This document shows, one piece after another, positions 51,226 through 62,366 of a stretch of 64,000 nucleotides of DNA. Position numbers and translations under genes: made by a program. The notes beneath the pieces are model-generated. The model searched no databases and was not told the DNA's origin. It saw only the letters and a program-made list of their open reading frames with translations. Each line of letters starts with the position of its first letter. Positions within the stretch are counted from its first letter, which is position 1. Source of the stretch: Streptomyces diastatochromogenes (lineage in GTDB: Bacteria; Actinomycetota; Actinomycetes; Streptomycetales; Streptomycetaceae); contig JAPTYK010000001.1 of NCBI GenBank assembly GCA_026913215.1, positions 992,001-1,056,000 of the forward strand. The letters run 5' to 3'.

Positions 51226-52054
51226 ATGCCCGCACGGATCGCGTTCACGACCGAGACCCCGGCGGGTCCCCGCACCATGTCCCTGGCGTACGAGCGGCGG
51301 GGCGCGGGCGAGCCCTGCTGCTGCTCCACGGCATCGGGCACCACTGGCAGGCCTGGGAGCCCGTCCTGGACGTCCTCGCCACCGAGCGCGAGGTGATCGC
51401 CGTCGACCTGCCCGGTTTCGGTTCCTCCGACGGGCTGCCGGAGGGCGTCGCCCACGACCTGTCCGCCGTCGTCCCCGTGCTCGGCGCCTTCTGCGAGGCC
51501 GTCGGCTTCGAGCGGCCGCACGTCGCGGGGAACTCGCTGGGCGGGCTGCTCGCCCTGGAGCTCGGCCGGGAGAAGCGGGTGCGCTCGGTCACCGCCCTCT
51601 CCCCCGCCGGCTTCTGGTCCGAGGGCGAGCGGCGGTACGCCTTCGGAACGCTGCGGGCCATGCGCGGGGCCGCCCTGTCGCTGCCCGTGCCGGTGATCGA
51701 GCGCCTCTCCCGCACGGCCGCCGGGCGCACCGTGCTCACCAGCACCATCTACGCGCGGCCCGGCCGCCGGTCACCCGAGGCCGTCGTCGCCGAGACGCTC
51801 GCGCTGCGCGGGGCCACCGGCTTCCACCAGACCCTCGCCGCGGGCCGGACCGCCCTCTTCCGCGACGACGTCCCTCGGTTCCCGTCACCGTCGCCTGGGG
51901 CAGCCGCGACCGGCTGCTGCCGCGCCGTCAGGGCGTCCGCGCCAAGCACGTGCTGCCCGGCGCGCGTCTGGTGCGGCTGCCCGGCTGCGGGCACGTGCCG
52001 ATGAACGACGACCCGGCCCTGGTCGCACGCGTGATCCTGGACGGCAGTCGCTGA
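51226..52054 (+). CDS. Alpha/beta hydrolase
   Basis: About 276 residues. LLLLHGIGHHWQAW forms the oxyanion region, HVAGNSLGGLLAL has the nucleophile Ser, WGSRDRLLP the Asp, and LPGCGHVPMNDDP the His. GAGGAG precedes ATG 51226. The substrate is unknown. Breaks near 51312 and 51872. Confidence 0.87.
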
Positions 52055-52055
52055 G

Positions 52056-52935
52056 TCCGGCAGGGGCTTCCGGGTGAACAGGCCGGTGCCGAGGGCGGCG
52101 CCTGCGCCCACGAGGAGGCTGCCGGCCGCCTGCGGGAGGCCGAAGGCGCCGCCGCCGACCAGTGCGGCGCTCAGGGCGGCGGCGATCGGGATGGCCCCGT
52201 ATAGAGAGTGGCCCTCTCCATGCCGATGCGCTGGACGCCCATGTAGAAGAGGACGAACCCGACGACCGTGGCCAGGGCCGCCTGCCAGACCAGCGCCCCG
52301 CCTCCACGGGCGTCGGCATCCGTACGAACCCGGCGCCGTCCACGACCAGGCCGACGAGCGCCGCCTCGGCCGCGCCGATCCCGCACACGGCGGCCGTCAG
52401 CAGCTTCGGGCCGAGCAGCCGCAGCACCGGGACGGCGAGGACGGTGAACCCCACCTCGCCCGCGAGCGCCAGCACCGACCAGCCGATCCCGGCCGCGTCC
52501 GTCCGCCCCCAGCCCTGCACGGTGAAGGCGCCGGCGGCGACGAGCAGCGCCCGTACAGCACGGCGGGGCGGGCCTGCGGCCCTCGGTCAGCGGGACGAGG
52601 ACGGCGACGACCACCGGGGCGCAGCCGACCAGGACTCCGGGCACGGCGGGTTCGGCGGTCCGTTCGGCGGCGAGGACGGCGAGGTTGAAGCCGACCATGC
52701 CGACGGCCGCGAGAAGGCCGAGCCGCAGCAGGTGACGGCCGGTCAGGAGCCGCAGCGGGGCGAGCCCGTCGCGGCCGAGCAGGGGCAGGAGGAGCAGGCA
52801 GGCGGCGGCGTAGCGGAGTGCCTGACCGCCCGCGTACGGGTAGGCGCCGAGCAGGCTGTTGGCGGTGAAGGAGGCGCCGACGAGGGCGTAGGCGAGGGCC
52901 ACCAGGAGGACCCCGCGCAGGGCGTTCGCGTTCAT
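52056..52935 (-). CDS. EamA/DMT family transporter
   Basis: About 290 residues with about ten membrane helices (GVLLVALAYALVGASF, LRLGLLAAVGMVGFNLAVL, WQAALATVVGFVLFYMGVQRIG, LLVGAGAALGTGLF), the two-EamA-repeat layout of drug/metabolite exporters. It is divergent from a MocR regulator, which often controls such an exporter. Four breaks near 52573, 52555, 52305 and 52195. No stop is clear near the expected end; the left coordinate is approximate. Confidence 0.8.
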
Positions 52936-52971
52936 GTCTCCGACGCTAGGAGGCCGGGCGGTCCGGGTTGA

Positions 52972-53009
52972 GGTCCACTTTCCTCACGCCATCGGGGACC
53001 ACTTCTCTC
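52972..53009. promoter_or_regulatory. Direct repeats in the EamA/MocR promoter
   Basis: GGTCCACTTTCCTC (52972-52985) and GGACCACTTCTCTC (52996-53009) match at 11 of 14 positions with a 24-base period. MocR regulators commonly bind direct repeats in such divergent promoters. Confidence 0.45.
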
Positions 53010-53162
53010 CGGGTGCGGGGCGGTTCCGGCGTCCTCCGCGCCCTGTCCGGGCACCTGTCCCTGGACGTGGGCCACGGGCCCACGGGGCCCTCGGCATCAT
53101 GGACCCCGACCGGGACCGATCGGCGAACTCCCGGACCGCTACGGCGAGAAGGGCCATGTGAC

Positions 53163-54568
53163 ATGAGGAGCCAGGGGCAGGCGGCCTGGGAGCTGCTGCT
53201 GCCGGCCGCCGCCACGCCGGCGCGGCGGCGGGGCGGGCGCTGCAGGAGGCGCTGCGGGAGGCCGTGCGCGCGGGGCGGCTCGCGGCCGGGACGCGGCTGC
53301 CGTCGAGCCGGGCGCTGGCGGCCGACCTCGGCGTCTCGCGGGGCCTGGTGACCGAGGCGTACGAGCAGCTGACGGCCGAGGGGTACCTGCGCAGCGACCG
53401 GGGTGCGGGGACCTGGGTGGGCGGGGCGGCCAGGGCGGCCGTGCGCGGGGCCCCTGACCCGGCCGGCCGGACGCCCGGGGTCCGGGTCGACTTCCGCCCC
53501 GGCACCCCGGACCTGTCACTGTTCCCGAGGAGCGCGTGGGCGGCGGCGCAGCGGTCCGTGCTCACGCGGCTCCCCACCCGGCGCTCGGCTACCCGGACCC
53601 GCGCGGACTGCCCGAACTGCGCGGGGCGCTGGCCGCGATGCTCGCGCGGCGGCGGGGCGTGGTGGCCGATCCGGAGCGGCTCGTGGTCTGTTCGGGCGTG
53701 GCGCAGGCGTCGACCCTGCTGGGCTTCGTCCTGCGCGCGCGTGGACTGCGGCAGGTGGGGATCGAGGACCCCGGAAGCCCCGAGCACGGGCGGCTGTTCG
53801 CCTCGACCGGCATGGAGACGGTGTGGCTGCCGCTGGACGAGGAGGGGCTGTGTCCGGGGCCGCTCGCCGACTCCGGGGTGCGGGCGGTGGTCGTGACGCC
53901 CTCGCACCAGTTCCCGTCCGGCATCAGCTGGTCGGCGGAGCGCCGGGCCGCGCTCCTCGACTGGGCGCGCGCGGTGGACGGCTACGTCCTGGAGGACGAC
54001 TACGACGGCGACTTCCGCTACGACCGCGCGCCCGTCGGCGCGCTCCAGGGCCTCGACCCCGAGCGGGTGGCCTACGCGGGCTCCGTCAGCAAGTCGCTGG
54101 CCCCGGGGATGCGGCTCGGCTGGATGCTCGTCCCGGAGGCCCTGCTCGACGAGGTCGTCGAGCGCAAGCGGACGATGGACCTCGGCAATCCCGTACTCGA
54201 CCAGGCCGTCCTCGCGGAGTTCGTGACGCGGGGCGGGTACGACCGGCAGCTGCGCCGCTGCCAACGCGCCTACCGGGAACGGCGGGACGCCCTGCTCGCC
54301 GCCCTCGCCGAGCACCTGCCCGGGACCGGGGTGAGCGGCATCGCGGCCGGACTGCACGTCATCGCGCGCGTACCGGCGCGGTTCGGGCCCCAGAGCGGTT
54401 CCTCGGGCGGGCGGCGGAGGCCGGGTCGCGCTGCGGCCGCTGGAGGAGTACGGCACCGCCCGGCCGGCCGACGGGGACGTGCGGCTCGTCATCGGGTACG
54501 CGCACCTGGCGCCTTCGGCCGTCGCCACGGGGATCCGGCTGGTGGCGGAGGCGTTGGGGCGCGGGTGA
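53163..54568 (+). CDS. MocR-type regulator (GntR wHTH fused to aminotransferase)
   Basis: About 470 residues. A GntR-type winged helix (GTRLPSSRALAADLGVSRG) is followed by a class I aminotransferase fold with the PLP Lys in SVSKSLAPGMRLGW and EDDYDGDFRYDR. It would sense PLP or an amino compound and regulate the divergent EamA exporter. Breaks near 53235, 53574, 54395 and 54420. ATG 53163 is the likely start. Confidence 0.88.
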
Positions 54569-54664
54569 CTGTTCACGCGGGGTTCGCGCGGGCGCCGCAC
54601 CCGGTCGTTAGGCATGGGACGGCACGTCGTCCACGGCCCGAACGACCGACCCGGAGGCTCCTTC

Positions 54665-56254
54665 ATGTCCCTTCTCGTACCCGGCGATTCCCCTCCCCGC
54701 CCGCCGCAGCGTGCTGCGCGGTTCGCTCGCCGCGTCGGCGGCGCTGACCCTCGGCGGCGCCGGCTTCGCCGCCCCGGCGTTCGCGCTGTCGGGGCGGCCC
54801 CGGGCCGAGTGGGGCGTGCAGGCGGGTGACGTCACGGCCTCCTCCGGTCTGGTGTGGGTGCGCGCGGACCGGCCGGCGCGGATGCTCGTGGAGACCTCGG
54901 CGACCGAGTCCTTCCGGCACGCGCGCCGCCACCTCGGGCCGCTGATCGGCGCGGACACGGACTTCACCGGCACCACCGCCCTGCGCGGCCTTCCGGCGGG
55001 CGAGCAGATCCACTACCGGGTCACCCTCGTCGACCCGGACGATCCGCGCCGGGCGGGCGAGCCGGTCCCCGGCACCTTCCGCACGGCTCCGGACCGGCGC
55101 CGCGACGGGGTCCGCTTCCTGTGGTCCGGGGACATCGCGGGGCAGGGCTGGGGCATCAACCCGGACATCGGGGCTTCCGGGCGTACGAGGAGATGCGCCG
55201 GCTCGACCCGGACTTCTTCCTGTGCAGCGGCGACACGATCTACGCCGACGGGGTCATCCAGCCGAGCGTGACCCTGCCGGACGGGCGGATCTGGCGGAAC
55301 GTCACGACGCCGGAGAAGGCGAAGGTCGCCGAGACCCTCGACGAGTACCGGGGCAACTTCCGCTACAACCTGCTCGACCACAACGTCCGGGCCTTCAACG
55401 CGCAGGTGCCGTCGGTGGTGCAGTGGGACGACCACGAGGTGCGGAACAACTGGTACCCGGGGCAGATCCTGGACGACGCCCGCTACACGGAGAAGGACGT
55501 GGACGTCCTCGCGGCCCGCGCCTCGCGCGCGTTCGGCGAGTACTTCCCGGTCTCCACGCTCCACGCGCGCGGGGAGGGCCGCGAGCGGCGGGTGCACCGG
55601 GTGGTGCGGTACGGGCCGCTGCTCGACGTGTTCGTGCTCGACATGCGTTCGTACCGGAACGCCAACTCGCCCGGCCGCCAGGCCGACGACACCACCGGCA
55701 TCCTCGGCGCCGAGCAGCTGGCCTGGCTCAAGCGGGAGCTGGCCGCGTCCAGGGCGGTGTGGAAGGTGATCGCGGCGGACATGCCGATCGGTCTCGTCGT
55801 CACGGACGGCCCGGCGAACTTCGAGGCGATCGCGCAGGGCGACCCGGGGGCGCCGCTGGGCCGGGAGCTCCAGATCGCGGAGCTGCTGCGGTTCGTGAAG
55901 CACCGGCGGATCACCGGCACGGTGTGGCTGACGGCGGACGTCCACCACACCTCGGCGCAGCACTACGCCCCGGAGCGCGCGGCCTTCCAGGACTTCGCCC
56001 CCTTCTGGGAGTTCGTGTCCGGCCCGCTGGCGGCGGGCGGCTTCCCGGCGAACGCCCTGGACGCGACCTTCGGTCCGGAGCGGGTGTTCGTGCGGGCGCC
56101 GGAGCGGGCGAACCTGTCGCCGATGGAGAGCCCGCAGTACTTCGGCGAGGTCGACATCGACGGCCAGAGCGGAGAGCTGACGGTGCGGCTGCGCGCCGAG
56201 GGCGGGACGGTGCTGTTCAGCAAGGTCCTCCAGCCGGGGCTGGTCGGGCAGTAG
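54665..56254 (+). CDS. phoD: Secreted alkaline phosphatase D (PhoD family)
   Basis: About 530 residues. A twin-arginine signal (RRSVLRGSLAASAALTL) is followed by an N-terminal Ig-like part and the PhoD catalytic core: WSGDIAGQGWG, CSGDTIYADG, WDDHEVRNNW and TADVHHTSAQHY supply metal ligands. It is a calcium/iron-dependent phosphodiesterase/phosphatase outside the cell. GGAGG precedes the ATG. Breaks near 54700, just before the twin-arginine motif, and near 55175. Confidence 0.9.
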
Positions 56255-56419
56255 CCCCTGGTGGGAGGGCGGGCGCCGCTGATTGTCAGTGGCGGCGCCT
56301 AACGTCGTTCCCATGACGCGATCCGTACAGGCGCTCGTCCGCGTCCGCCCGTCCGCGCCGGAGTCCACGGACTCCGGCGCGGCCGTTCGGGCTGGAGACG
56401 GCGGGGCGCGGGGAGCAGG

Positions 56420-59128
56420 ATGGGGGACGGGACGGTGAAGGTCGTGGAGACCGTGCTGAGTGACCACGTGACGGCCGGTGCGGAGCCCGCTGCCGGTGGC
56501 GGCGGGGAGGAGTCCGGCGTCGAGGAGCTGCTCGCGGCGGTGCGCGCCGGTGAGGCCGGCCGGGTGCCGGGGCTCCTGGAGCCGCTGGACGCCGCCGCGC
56601 GCGGGCGCGCGCTCGTCCGGCTGAAGGCCCTGCGCGCCGAGGTGCGCGCCGGGAAGTGGGCGGCCCCTCCGTACGTGCCGAGCCGCATCCGGAGCGCGCT
56701 GTACGTGGCGGGCGCGGGCTGTGTCCCGACGCCCGCGGAGGCCGCGAGCTGGCTCGGCGCGCCCGACCTCCGGGCCGAGAAGAAGGACGGGGCCCTGGCC
56801 CTCGCGGCGCTCGGCGACCGGGATCCGGAGTGGGCGGCGGACCTGGCGGGGCGCCTGGCCGGGCGCCGGAGCGTGGCGGAGGACGGTTATCCGCTGCTCC
56901 ACGGGCTGATGGTCCGCGCCGGGCGCCCCGTTCCGCCGACCGACGGCTATGTCGCCGGCTGGGCCCGGCACCTCACCGGCGACCGGCTCGTGGAGCGGCT
57001 CCGGGAGGACCCGCGGACGCCGGTCCTGGTGGAGCACGCGCTCGGGATGGCCGAGGCCCCGAGCCGCTGACCCGGCCGCTCGGCCGCCGGCCGGAGAGGC
57101 ACTGGCCCTCGGCGCTGCGGACCCTCGTCGGGGAAGGGGTCCTGGACCGGGCGCGGGTCCTGGACGCGTGCGTCTCGCGGCTGCCGCGCGGCGGCCCGGT
57201 CCGGAGCCTGCGCCTCCCGCTGGAGACGGTGCGGCTGCTCGCGCCGGACGCGGAGGAGCTGCGGGCCCGGATCCCGGACTGGGTCGGGATCGCGGCCGAC
57301 GCGCCGTCGCTGGTCGCCGGGTACGCCCAGGACGTCCTGGCGGAACTGGCCTCGGCGGGGACGCTGCCGGTCGGCGCGCTGGCCGAGATGACGGCCGGCG
57401 TCCTCTTCCGTACCGAGAAGAAGCTCGTACGCGCCCAGTTGGCGCTGGTCGGCAGGGTGCTGGCGCGGGATCCGGGAGCGGCCGGGAGCTGCTGCCCGCG
57501 GTGACGGAGGCCTTCGGGAACGAGGACACCGAGATCCAGGAGCGGGCCCTCGGGCTGGTCGGCCGTCATCTGCCGGACGTGGACGCGGAGACGCGGCGCG
57601 AGCTGGCCGGGGCCGCCGGGCTGCTGAGCCCGACGCACCGGCGGGCCGCCGAGAGCTGTTCGGCGCGGACCTGGTGCGGGGTGGCCCTTTCGTACGAGGA
57701 GATCCTGCCGCCGGTGCCCGAGGCGCAGCGGGTCGCGCCCCGGCGAGGACGATCGAGGAGCTGGTGGCGGAGCTGGGCGTGAAGCGGCTCCCGGAGGAGC
57801 CCGTGGCGTTCGAGCGGGCGCTCGACGGGCTGGTGCGGCACGCGCACCGGGACCGGGCGGCGGTCGCGCAGGCGGTGCGGAAGGCCTTCCCTCGCCTCCG
57901 TGGGAGCGGGAGGCCCACTCCCCGCCCGGGGACCCCGGCATCCACCTGGTGCTCGCGGGGCTGCTCGGCCTGCTGGACCCGGCGCTCGTCGACTTGCGCC
58001 GCGGCGAGGGGCACGGCGCGGACGCCTGTCTCCACCAGGCCCTGTCGGGGTGCTCGACGCCCGGCTGTGGGAGGCCGCCGCCCTGGTCGGCACGGACGCG
58101 CTGCCGTTCCTCCTGGCCGCGCCGACCCGGCACACCGGGGCGATCGACCCGCCGGTCCTGGTGGAGCGGCTGCGGGAGTACCGGGAGGCGGGCGTCGAGC
58201 CCGCTCCGGCCGATCTCGCGCAGGCCCTCCTCCGGGTTCTGCGGGCCGATCCTTCGGCGGGGCGGGCGGCCGAGGAGGCGGTGGCGCTCGGCACCCCGGC
58301 CGGCCGGCGGCTCGCCGCCTGGCTGCGGCAGGACGCGCCCGTCGGGGCGACCGTGCGGTTCCTCCGGCGGGACGAGGACGGGACCCCGCAGGGGAGCACC
58401 TGTCCGACCGGACCGTGGTGGGGCTCGGTGAGCGCCCGGCGGTGCGGGCGGAGTTCCCGCCCGCTTTCCAGTGGCTCGGGGGCGTCCTGGAGGCGGCCCC
58501 GCCGCTGCCACCACGGGAGGAGGGCCGGGCGCTGTGGGCCCTGGTGCTGCCGGCCGACCGTGAGCTGCTCGCCGCCTGTCTCCTGCCGGCGCTCGCGCAC
58601 TCCGCCGAGGCGGACGCGCGCGGCACGGCCGAACCGCTGACCGCGCTGGCCGAGGCCGACGGTCCGGTGGGCCGGGCGGTCCTGCTGGCGCTGGCGCTCG
58701 GCCTCGGCTGTGTGGACGCGGACGACCGGCTGCGCGCGGTGGACGCCGTGCTCGTCCTGGCGTCGCGGGGCGAGCTGGACGCCCGGCGGCTCGGCTCGGA
58801 GCTGGCGTGGCTGGTCGCGGAGGGCGCGGTCAAGCCGAACCGGCTGGCGGACGCGGCCCGGACGGCGGCCGCCACGGGGGCGTACGGGACGGTCTGGGCG
58901 GTCCTCGCGGCGATGCTTCCCGGGCTGCTGGAGCGGGCGACGGCGGCGAAGCCGGTCCACGGGCTCGGCGAGGTCCTCGCGGTCGCCGCCGACTGTGTGG
59001 AGCGGTGCGGGGCCCGCGACGAGGTCGCCGGGCTCGGGGCGCTCGCCTCGGGGCGGGGTTCCTCGCGGCTTCTGGTGCAGGCCAGACGGCTGCTGAGCGC
59101 ACTCCGCCAGGGGACGATCAGGTTCTGA
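56420..59128 (+). CDS. DUF6493 family protein (helical-repeat)
   Basis: About 905 residues of helix-rich sequence typical of HEAT-like repeats (LVRLKALRAEVRAGKWAAP, VAGAGCVPTPAEAASWLG, ETVRLLAPDAEELRARIPDW, LSPTHRRAAE). It fits DUF6493, a Streptomyces family of unknown function, often linked elsewhere to SWIM/MoxR/VWA genes that are absent here. At least eight breaks (near 57060, 57485, 57655, 57690, 57745, 57897, 58048 and 58392) split it. It starts at ATG 56420 with a GGGAGCAGG upstream. Confidence 0.65.
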
Positions 59129-59194
59129 CAGAAACGGGCTGAATCGACCTTTAAGTGCCAGATCGGCGCTTTAACCCGTCAGTCACAAAGCGTT

Positions 59195-59204
59195 CGTGAT
59201 CACG
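59195..59204. promoter_or_regulatory. Short palindrome before membrane gene
   Basis: CGTGATCACG is a perfect 10-bp palindrome 27 bases before the next start, with flanking half-matches (GTT and AAC). It may be an operator. The assignment is weak. Confidence 0.3.
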
Positions 59205-59230
59205 CAACACCGCTGGGTCACAGTGAAGCC

Positions 59231-59539
59231 ATGACCGATGTGACGTCTTCGAAGAGCACCCGCCGCCCGCACCACTGGCGGCACGACCTGATCGAGCTCG
59301 CCGCCATGTTCACCGCCGTGGTGGTGGCCGACACGATCGCCAAGACCATCGCCAAGGGCCCCGACGGGCCCTACCTCCTGGTCTTCTCGGCGATCGCGCT
59401 GGTCGCCACCGCCACCTTCCACACCTGGTGGGCGCGGCGGCACAGTCATGCCCCGCCCGCCGGTGACACCGGCGGGCACCCCACCCCCGAGCGGAGGGAG
59501 ACGGAGTCCAGGGCGCCCGCCGAGACGACGCTGTGGCGG
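59231..59539 (+). CDS. Small membrane protein, unidentified
   Basis: ATG 59231 opens a frame of about 100 residues with two hydrophobic stretches (LIELAAMFTAVVVADTIAK and PYLLVFSAIALVATATF) and a charged tail. As written it runs in frame into the ACT-GNAT start with no stop. A hairpin at 59455 and the different nature of the next protein suggest two genes, with the stop hidden by a base error. No family recognised. Confidence 0.55.
59455..59477 (+). terminator. Hairpin inside the membrane/GNAT junction
   Basis: Perfect 11-bp arms (59455-59465 and 59467-59477) around one base, so a few pairs would open to make a loop. It may be an attenuator or terminator between the two genes. Confidence 0.4.
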
Positions 59540-60631
59540 ATGCGGACCACCGTCGCGGACACCCGGGCACCCTCGCCGCGCTGTGCACGGCCCTCGCTCG
59601 CCTGGGCGTGGACATCCTCACCCTCCAGACCCACCCGCTCGCCGACGGCACGGTCGACGAGTTCCTGCTGCGCGCCCCGCCGGCCTCTCCGCGCGGACCC
59701 TCGCCCACGAGACGGCGGCCGCCGGCGGCCGCGACACCTGGACCGAGCGGGCCGACGCCCACGACCTGGTGGACACCCCACCCGGGTCCTCGGCCTCGCC
59801 ACCCGCACCGCGCTCGACGCGGCCGAACTGCCGCTCGCGCTGCGCCAGCTCCTGGGCCGCTGCACGCTCCACTCCGTGCCGGCCGTCTCGCTCACCGGCC
59901 GCCCGACCGGCGAACAGGCCCCGGTCGAAGGCGTCCTGGAGCGGACCGTGATGCGGCTGCGCGACCCGCACGGCGGCACCCTCGTCATCGAGCGGCCCCA
60001 TCTTCCCTTCACCCCGACCGAGTTCGCGCGGGCCCGCGCCCTCGTCGAGCTCGACGCCCGGCTCGGCCTCCGCGTCCCGCGCAGCCAGGACGTGCTGACC
60101 CTCCCGAGGGCAACGAGATCACCGTCCGCCGCGCCGACCAGCGCGACCTGGCCGCCGCGCGCGCCATGCACGACCGCTGCTCCGCCCGCACCCTGGGCCT
60201 GCGCTACCACGGCCCGGTCGGCGACGCCGACCGCTACCTCGACCACCTGCTCAGCCCCGCTTCGGCCGCACCCTCGCCGTCCAGACCGCCTCGGGCCGCC
60301 TCGTCGCCCTCGGCCACCTGCTGTGGGACGGCGACGAGACGGAGGTCGCCCTCCTCGTCGAGGACGACTGGCAGCGGCGCGGCATCGGCGCCGAGCTCCT
60401 CGGCCGTCTGGTGGCGATGGCCGAGGAGACCGGCTGCGACAGCGTGTACGCCGTGACGCAGTCCTCCAACACGGGGATGGTGGCCGCGATGCGGGCGCTG
60501 AACCTCCCCTCGACTACCAGATCGAGGAGGGCACCCTGGTGATCACCGCCCGGCTGGCCCCGGCACCGCGACCGGCTGCCCGGACGCAGCAGGCGCAGCC
60601 GCACGAAGGGGCGCGGCGGGCGGAGCGCTGA
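59540..60631 (+). CDS. ACT-domain GNAT acetyltransferase
   Basis: About 365 residues. An ACT-like regulatory domain (GTLAALCTALARLGVDILTL) is followed by a central region (RVLGLATRTALDAAELPLALRQLL) and a C-terminal GNAT domain (LVEDDWQRRGIGAELLGRL, VTQSSNTGMVAAMRAL). It probably acetylates an amine under amino-acid control. ATG 59540 starts MRTTVAD. Breaks near 59560, 59690, 59780, 60105, 60255 and 60513. The end overlaps the convergent PLP gene. Confidence 0.8.
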   Translation: MRTTVADTRAPSPRCARPSLAWAWTSSPSRPTRSPTARSTSSCCAPRRPLRADPRPRDGGRRRPRHLDRAGRRPRPGGHPTRVLGLATRTALDAAELPLALRQLLGRCTLHSVPAVSLTGRPTGEQAPVEGVLERTVMRLRDPHGGTLVIERPHLPFTPTEFARARALVELDARLGLRVPRSQDVLTLPRATRSPSAAPTSATWPPRAPCTTAAPPAPWACATTARSATPTATSTTCSAPLRPHPRRPDRLGPPRRPRPPAVGRRRDGGRPPRRGRLAAARHRRRAPRPSGGDGRGDRLRQRVRRDAVLQHGDGGRDAGAEPPLDYQIEEGTLVITARLAPAPRPAARTQQAQPHEGARRAER

Positions 60632-61768
60632 GCGCCTGGGTCAGGTCGCGCCACAGGTCCTCGACGTCCTCCAGGCCGACCGACATCCGCAGGAGCCGGT
60701 CGCTGACGCCGGCCGAGCGCCGGTCTCCCTCGGCCACGATCCGGTGGCTGATGGAGGCCGGGTGCTGGATGAGGGTGTCGACGCTGCCGAGGCTGACCGC
60801 CGGGGTGATCAGGCGCACCCCGGCGATGACGTCGTGCGGGTCCCCGTACACCTCGAAGGCGATCATCGCGCCGCCGATCCGCGGGTAGTGGACGCGGGCG
60901 ATCCGGGGTCGGTGGCGAGTCGCCGGACGAGCTCCGCCGCCGAGGAGGACGCCGCCCTGACCCGTACCGGGAGGGTGGAGAGGCCGCGCAGGAGCAGGTA
61001 GCCGGCGAGCGGGTGGAGCACTCCGCCGGTGGCGAAGCGGACCTGGCGGAGGGTGCGGGCGAACTCCTCGTCGCAGGCGACGACCCCGCCCATGACGTCG
61101 CCGTGGCCGCCCAGGTACTTGGTGGCGCTGTGCAGCACGATGCGGGCGCCCTGCTCGACGGGGCGCTGGAGCACCGGCGTGGCGAAGGTGTTGTCGACGA
61201 GCAGCGGGACGGAGCCGCAGGAGTGGGCGATGGCCCGGATGTCGGCCTCGGCGAGGGTCGGGTTGGCGGGCGACTCGACCATGACGAGGCCGGTGTCGGG
61301 ACGTATCGCGTCGGCGATGCCCGCCGGGTCGGTCCAGGTCACCTCGGTGCCGAGCAGCCCGGCGTCCAGGAGGTGGTCGCTGCACCCGTACAGCGGGCGG
61401 ACCGCGACGACGTGCCGCAGGCCCTGGCTCGCCCGTGCGAGGAGCACGGCGGTGAGGGCGGCCATGCCGCTGGCGAAGGCGACGGCGGCCTCGGCGCCCT
61501 CCAGACGGGCGAGGGCCTCCTCGAAGCGGGCCACGGTCGGGTTGTCGAGCCGGGCGTAGACGGGCGGGCCGTCGAGCCGGGCGCCCGTGGTGGCGAACTC
61601 GTCGATCCGGGCGGCCTCGGCCCTGGCGTCGTACGAGGGGTAGGTGGTGGACAGGTCGAGCGGCGGGGCGTGCAGCCCGAGTCCGGCGAGGTCTTCGCGG
61701 CCGGCGTGCACGGCTTCGGTGGCGAGGGCCCTCAGGGTGACCGAGAGACCGTGATCCATGGCGTCCAT
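60543..61768 (-). CDS. Trans-sulfuration-type PLP enzyme (Cys/Met metabolism)
   Basis: About 408 residues. [19 protein letters not shown], the aspartate in [10 protein letters not shown], and the PLP Lys in [13 protein letters not shown] match cystathionine gamma-synthase/lyase or methionine gamma-lyase. The reaction cannot be told apart here. The start is ATG 61768 or 61759. One break near 60905. As written it overlaps the GNAT gene by 89 bases. Divergent from an Lrp regulator, likely its controller. Confidence 0.87.
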
Positions 61769-61796
61769 GGCGTGCACTGTGAACGGATACCGGGAA

Positions 61797-61819
61797 GTAG
61801 CGGGAATTCGCCGTGCTAC
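61797..61819. promoter_or_regulatory. Candidate Lrp site
   Basis: GTAGC and GCTAC flank a GAATTC-centred sequence in the 60-base gap between the PLP and Lrp genes. The arms are not equally spaced from the centre, so this is a weak call. Confidence 0.3.
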
Positions 61820-61828
61820 GTTCGCCAG

Positions 61829-62326
61829 ATGGCCGATTCTGTCGTACTGGACGCGGTCGATCTGCACATTCTTCGCCTGCTGCAGAACGACGCCCGGACC
61901 ACCTACCGCGAACTCGCCGCCGAGGTCGGAGTCGCACCCTCCACCTGCCTCGACCGGGTGGCGCGGCTGCGCCGCACCGGAGTGATCCTCGGACACCAGC
62001 TACGACTGGATCCGGCCAAACTCGGGCGCGGGCTCGAAGCGCTGCTTCTCGTCCAGGTCCGGCCCCACCGGCGCGAACTGATCGGTCCGTTCGTCGACCG
62101 GATCCGGGCCCTGCCCGAGTCCCGGGCGCTGTTCCACCTCACCGGGCCCGACGACTACCTGGTGCACGTGGCCGTGGCGGACCCCGCCGACCTGCAGCGT
62201 CTCGTCCTCGACGAGTTCACCTCGCGCCGCGAGGTGGCCCGCGTCGAGACCCGGCTGATCTTCCAGCAGTGGGAGTGCGGCCCTCTTCTGCCGCCTTCCC
62301 CCGGCCCTTCCTTGTCAGCCGACTGA
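61829..62326 (+). CDS. Lrp/AsnC family transcriptional regulator
   Basis: This intact 165-residue regulator has a helix-turn-helix (TYRELAAEVGVAPSTCLDRV) and a C-terminal RAM ligand domain (ALFHLTGPDDYLVHVAVAD). It is divergent from the PLP enzyme and probably regulates it in response to an amino acid. Confidence 0.93.
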   Translation: MADSVVLDAVDLHILRLLQNDARTTYRELAAEVGVAPSTCLDRVARLRRTGVILGHQLRLDPAKLGRGLEALLLVQVRPHRRELIGPFVDRIRALPESRALFHLTGPDDYLVHVAVADPADLQRLVLDEFTSRREVARVETRLIFQQWECGPLLPPSPGPSLSAD

Positions 62327-62366
62327 GGCCGGACGAGGGTGACGCGGGCCCGCCGGAGGCGCCAGG

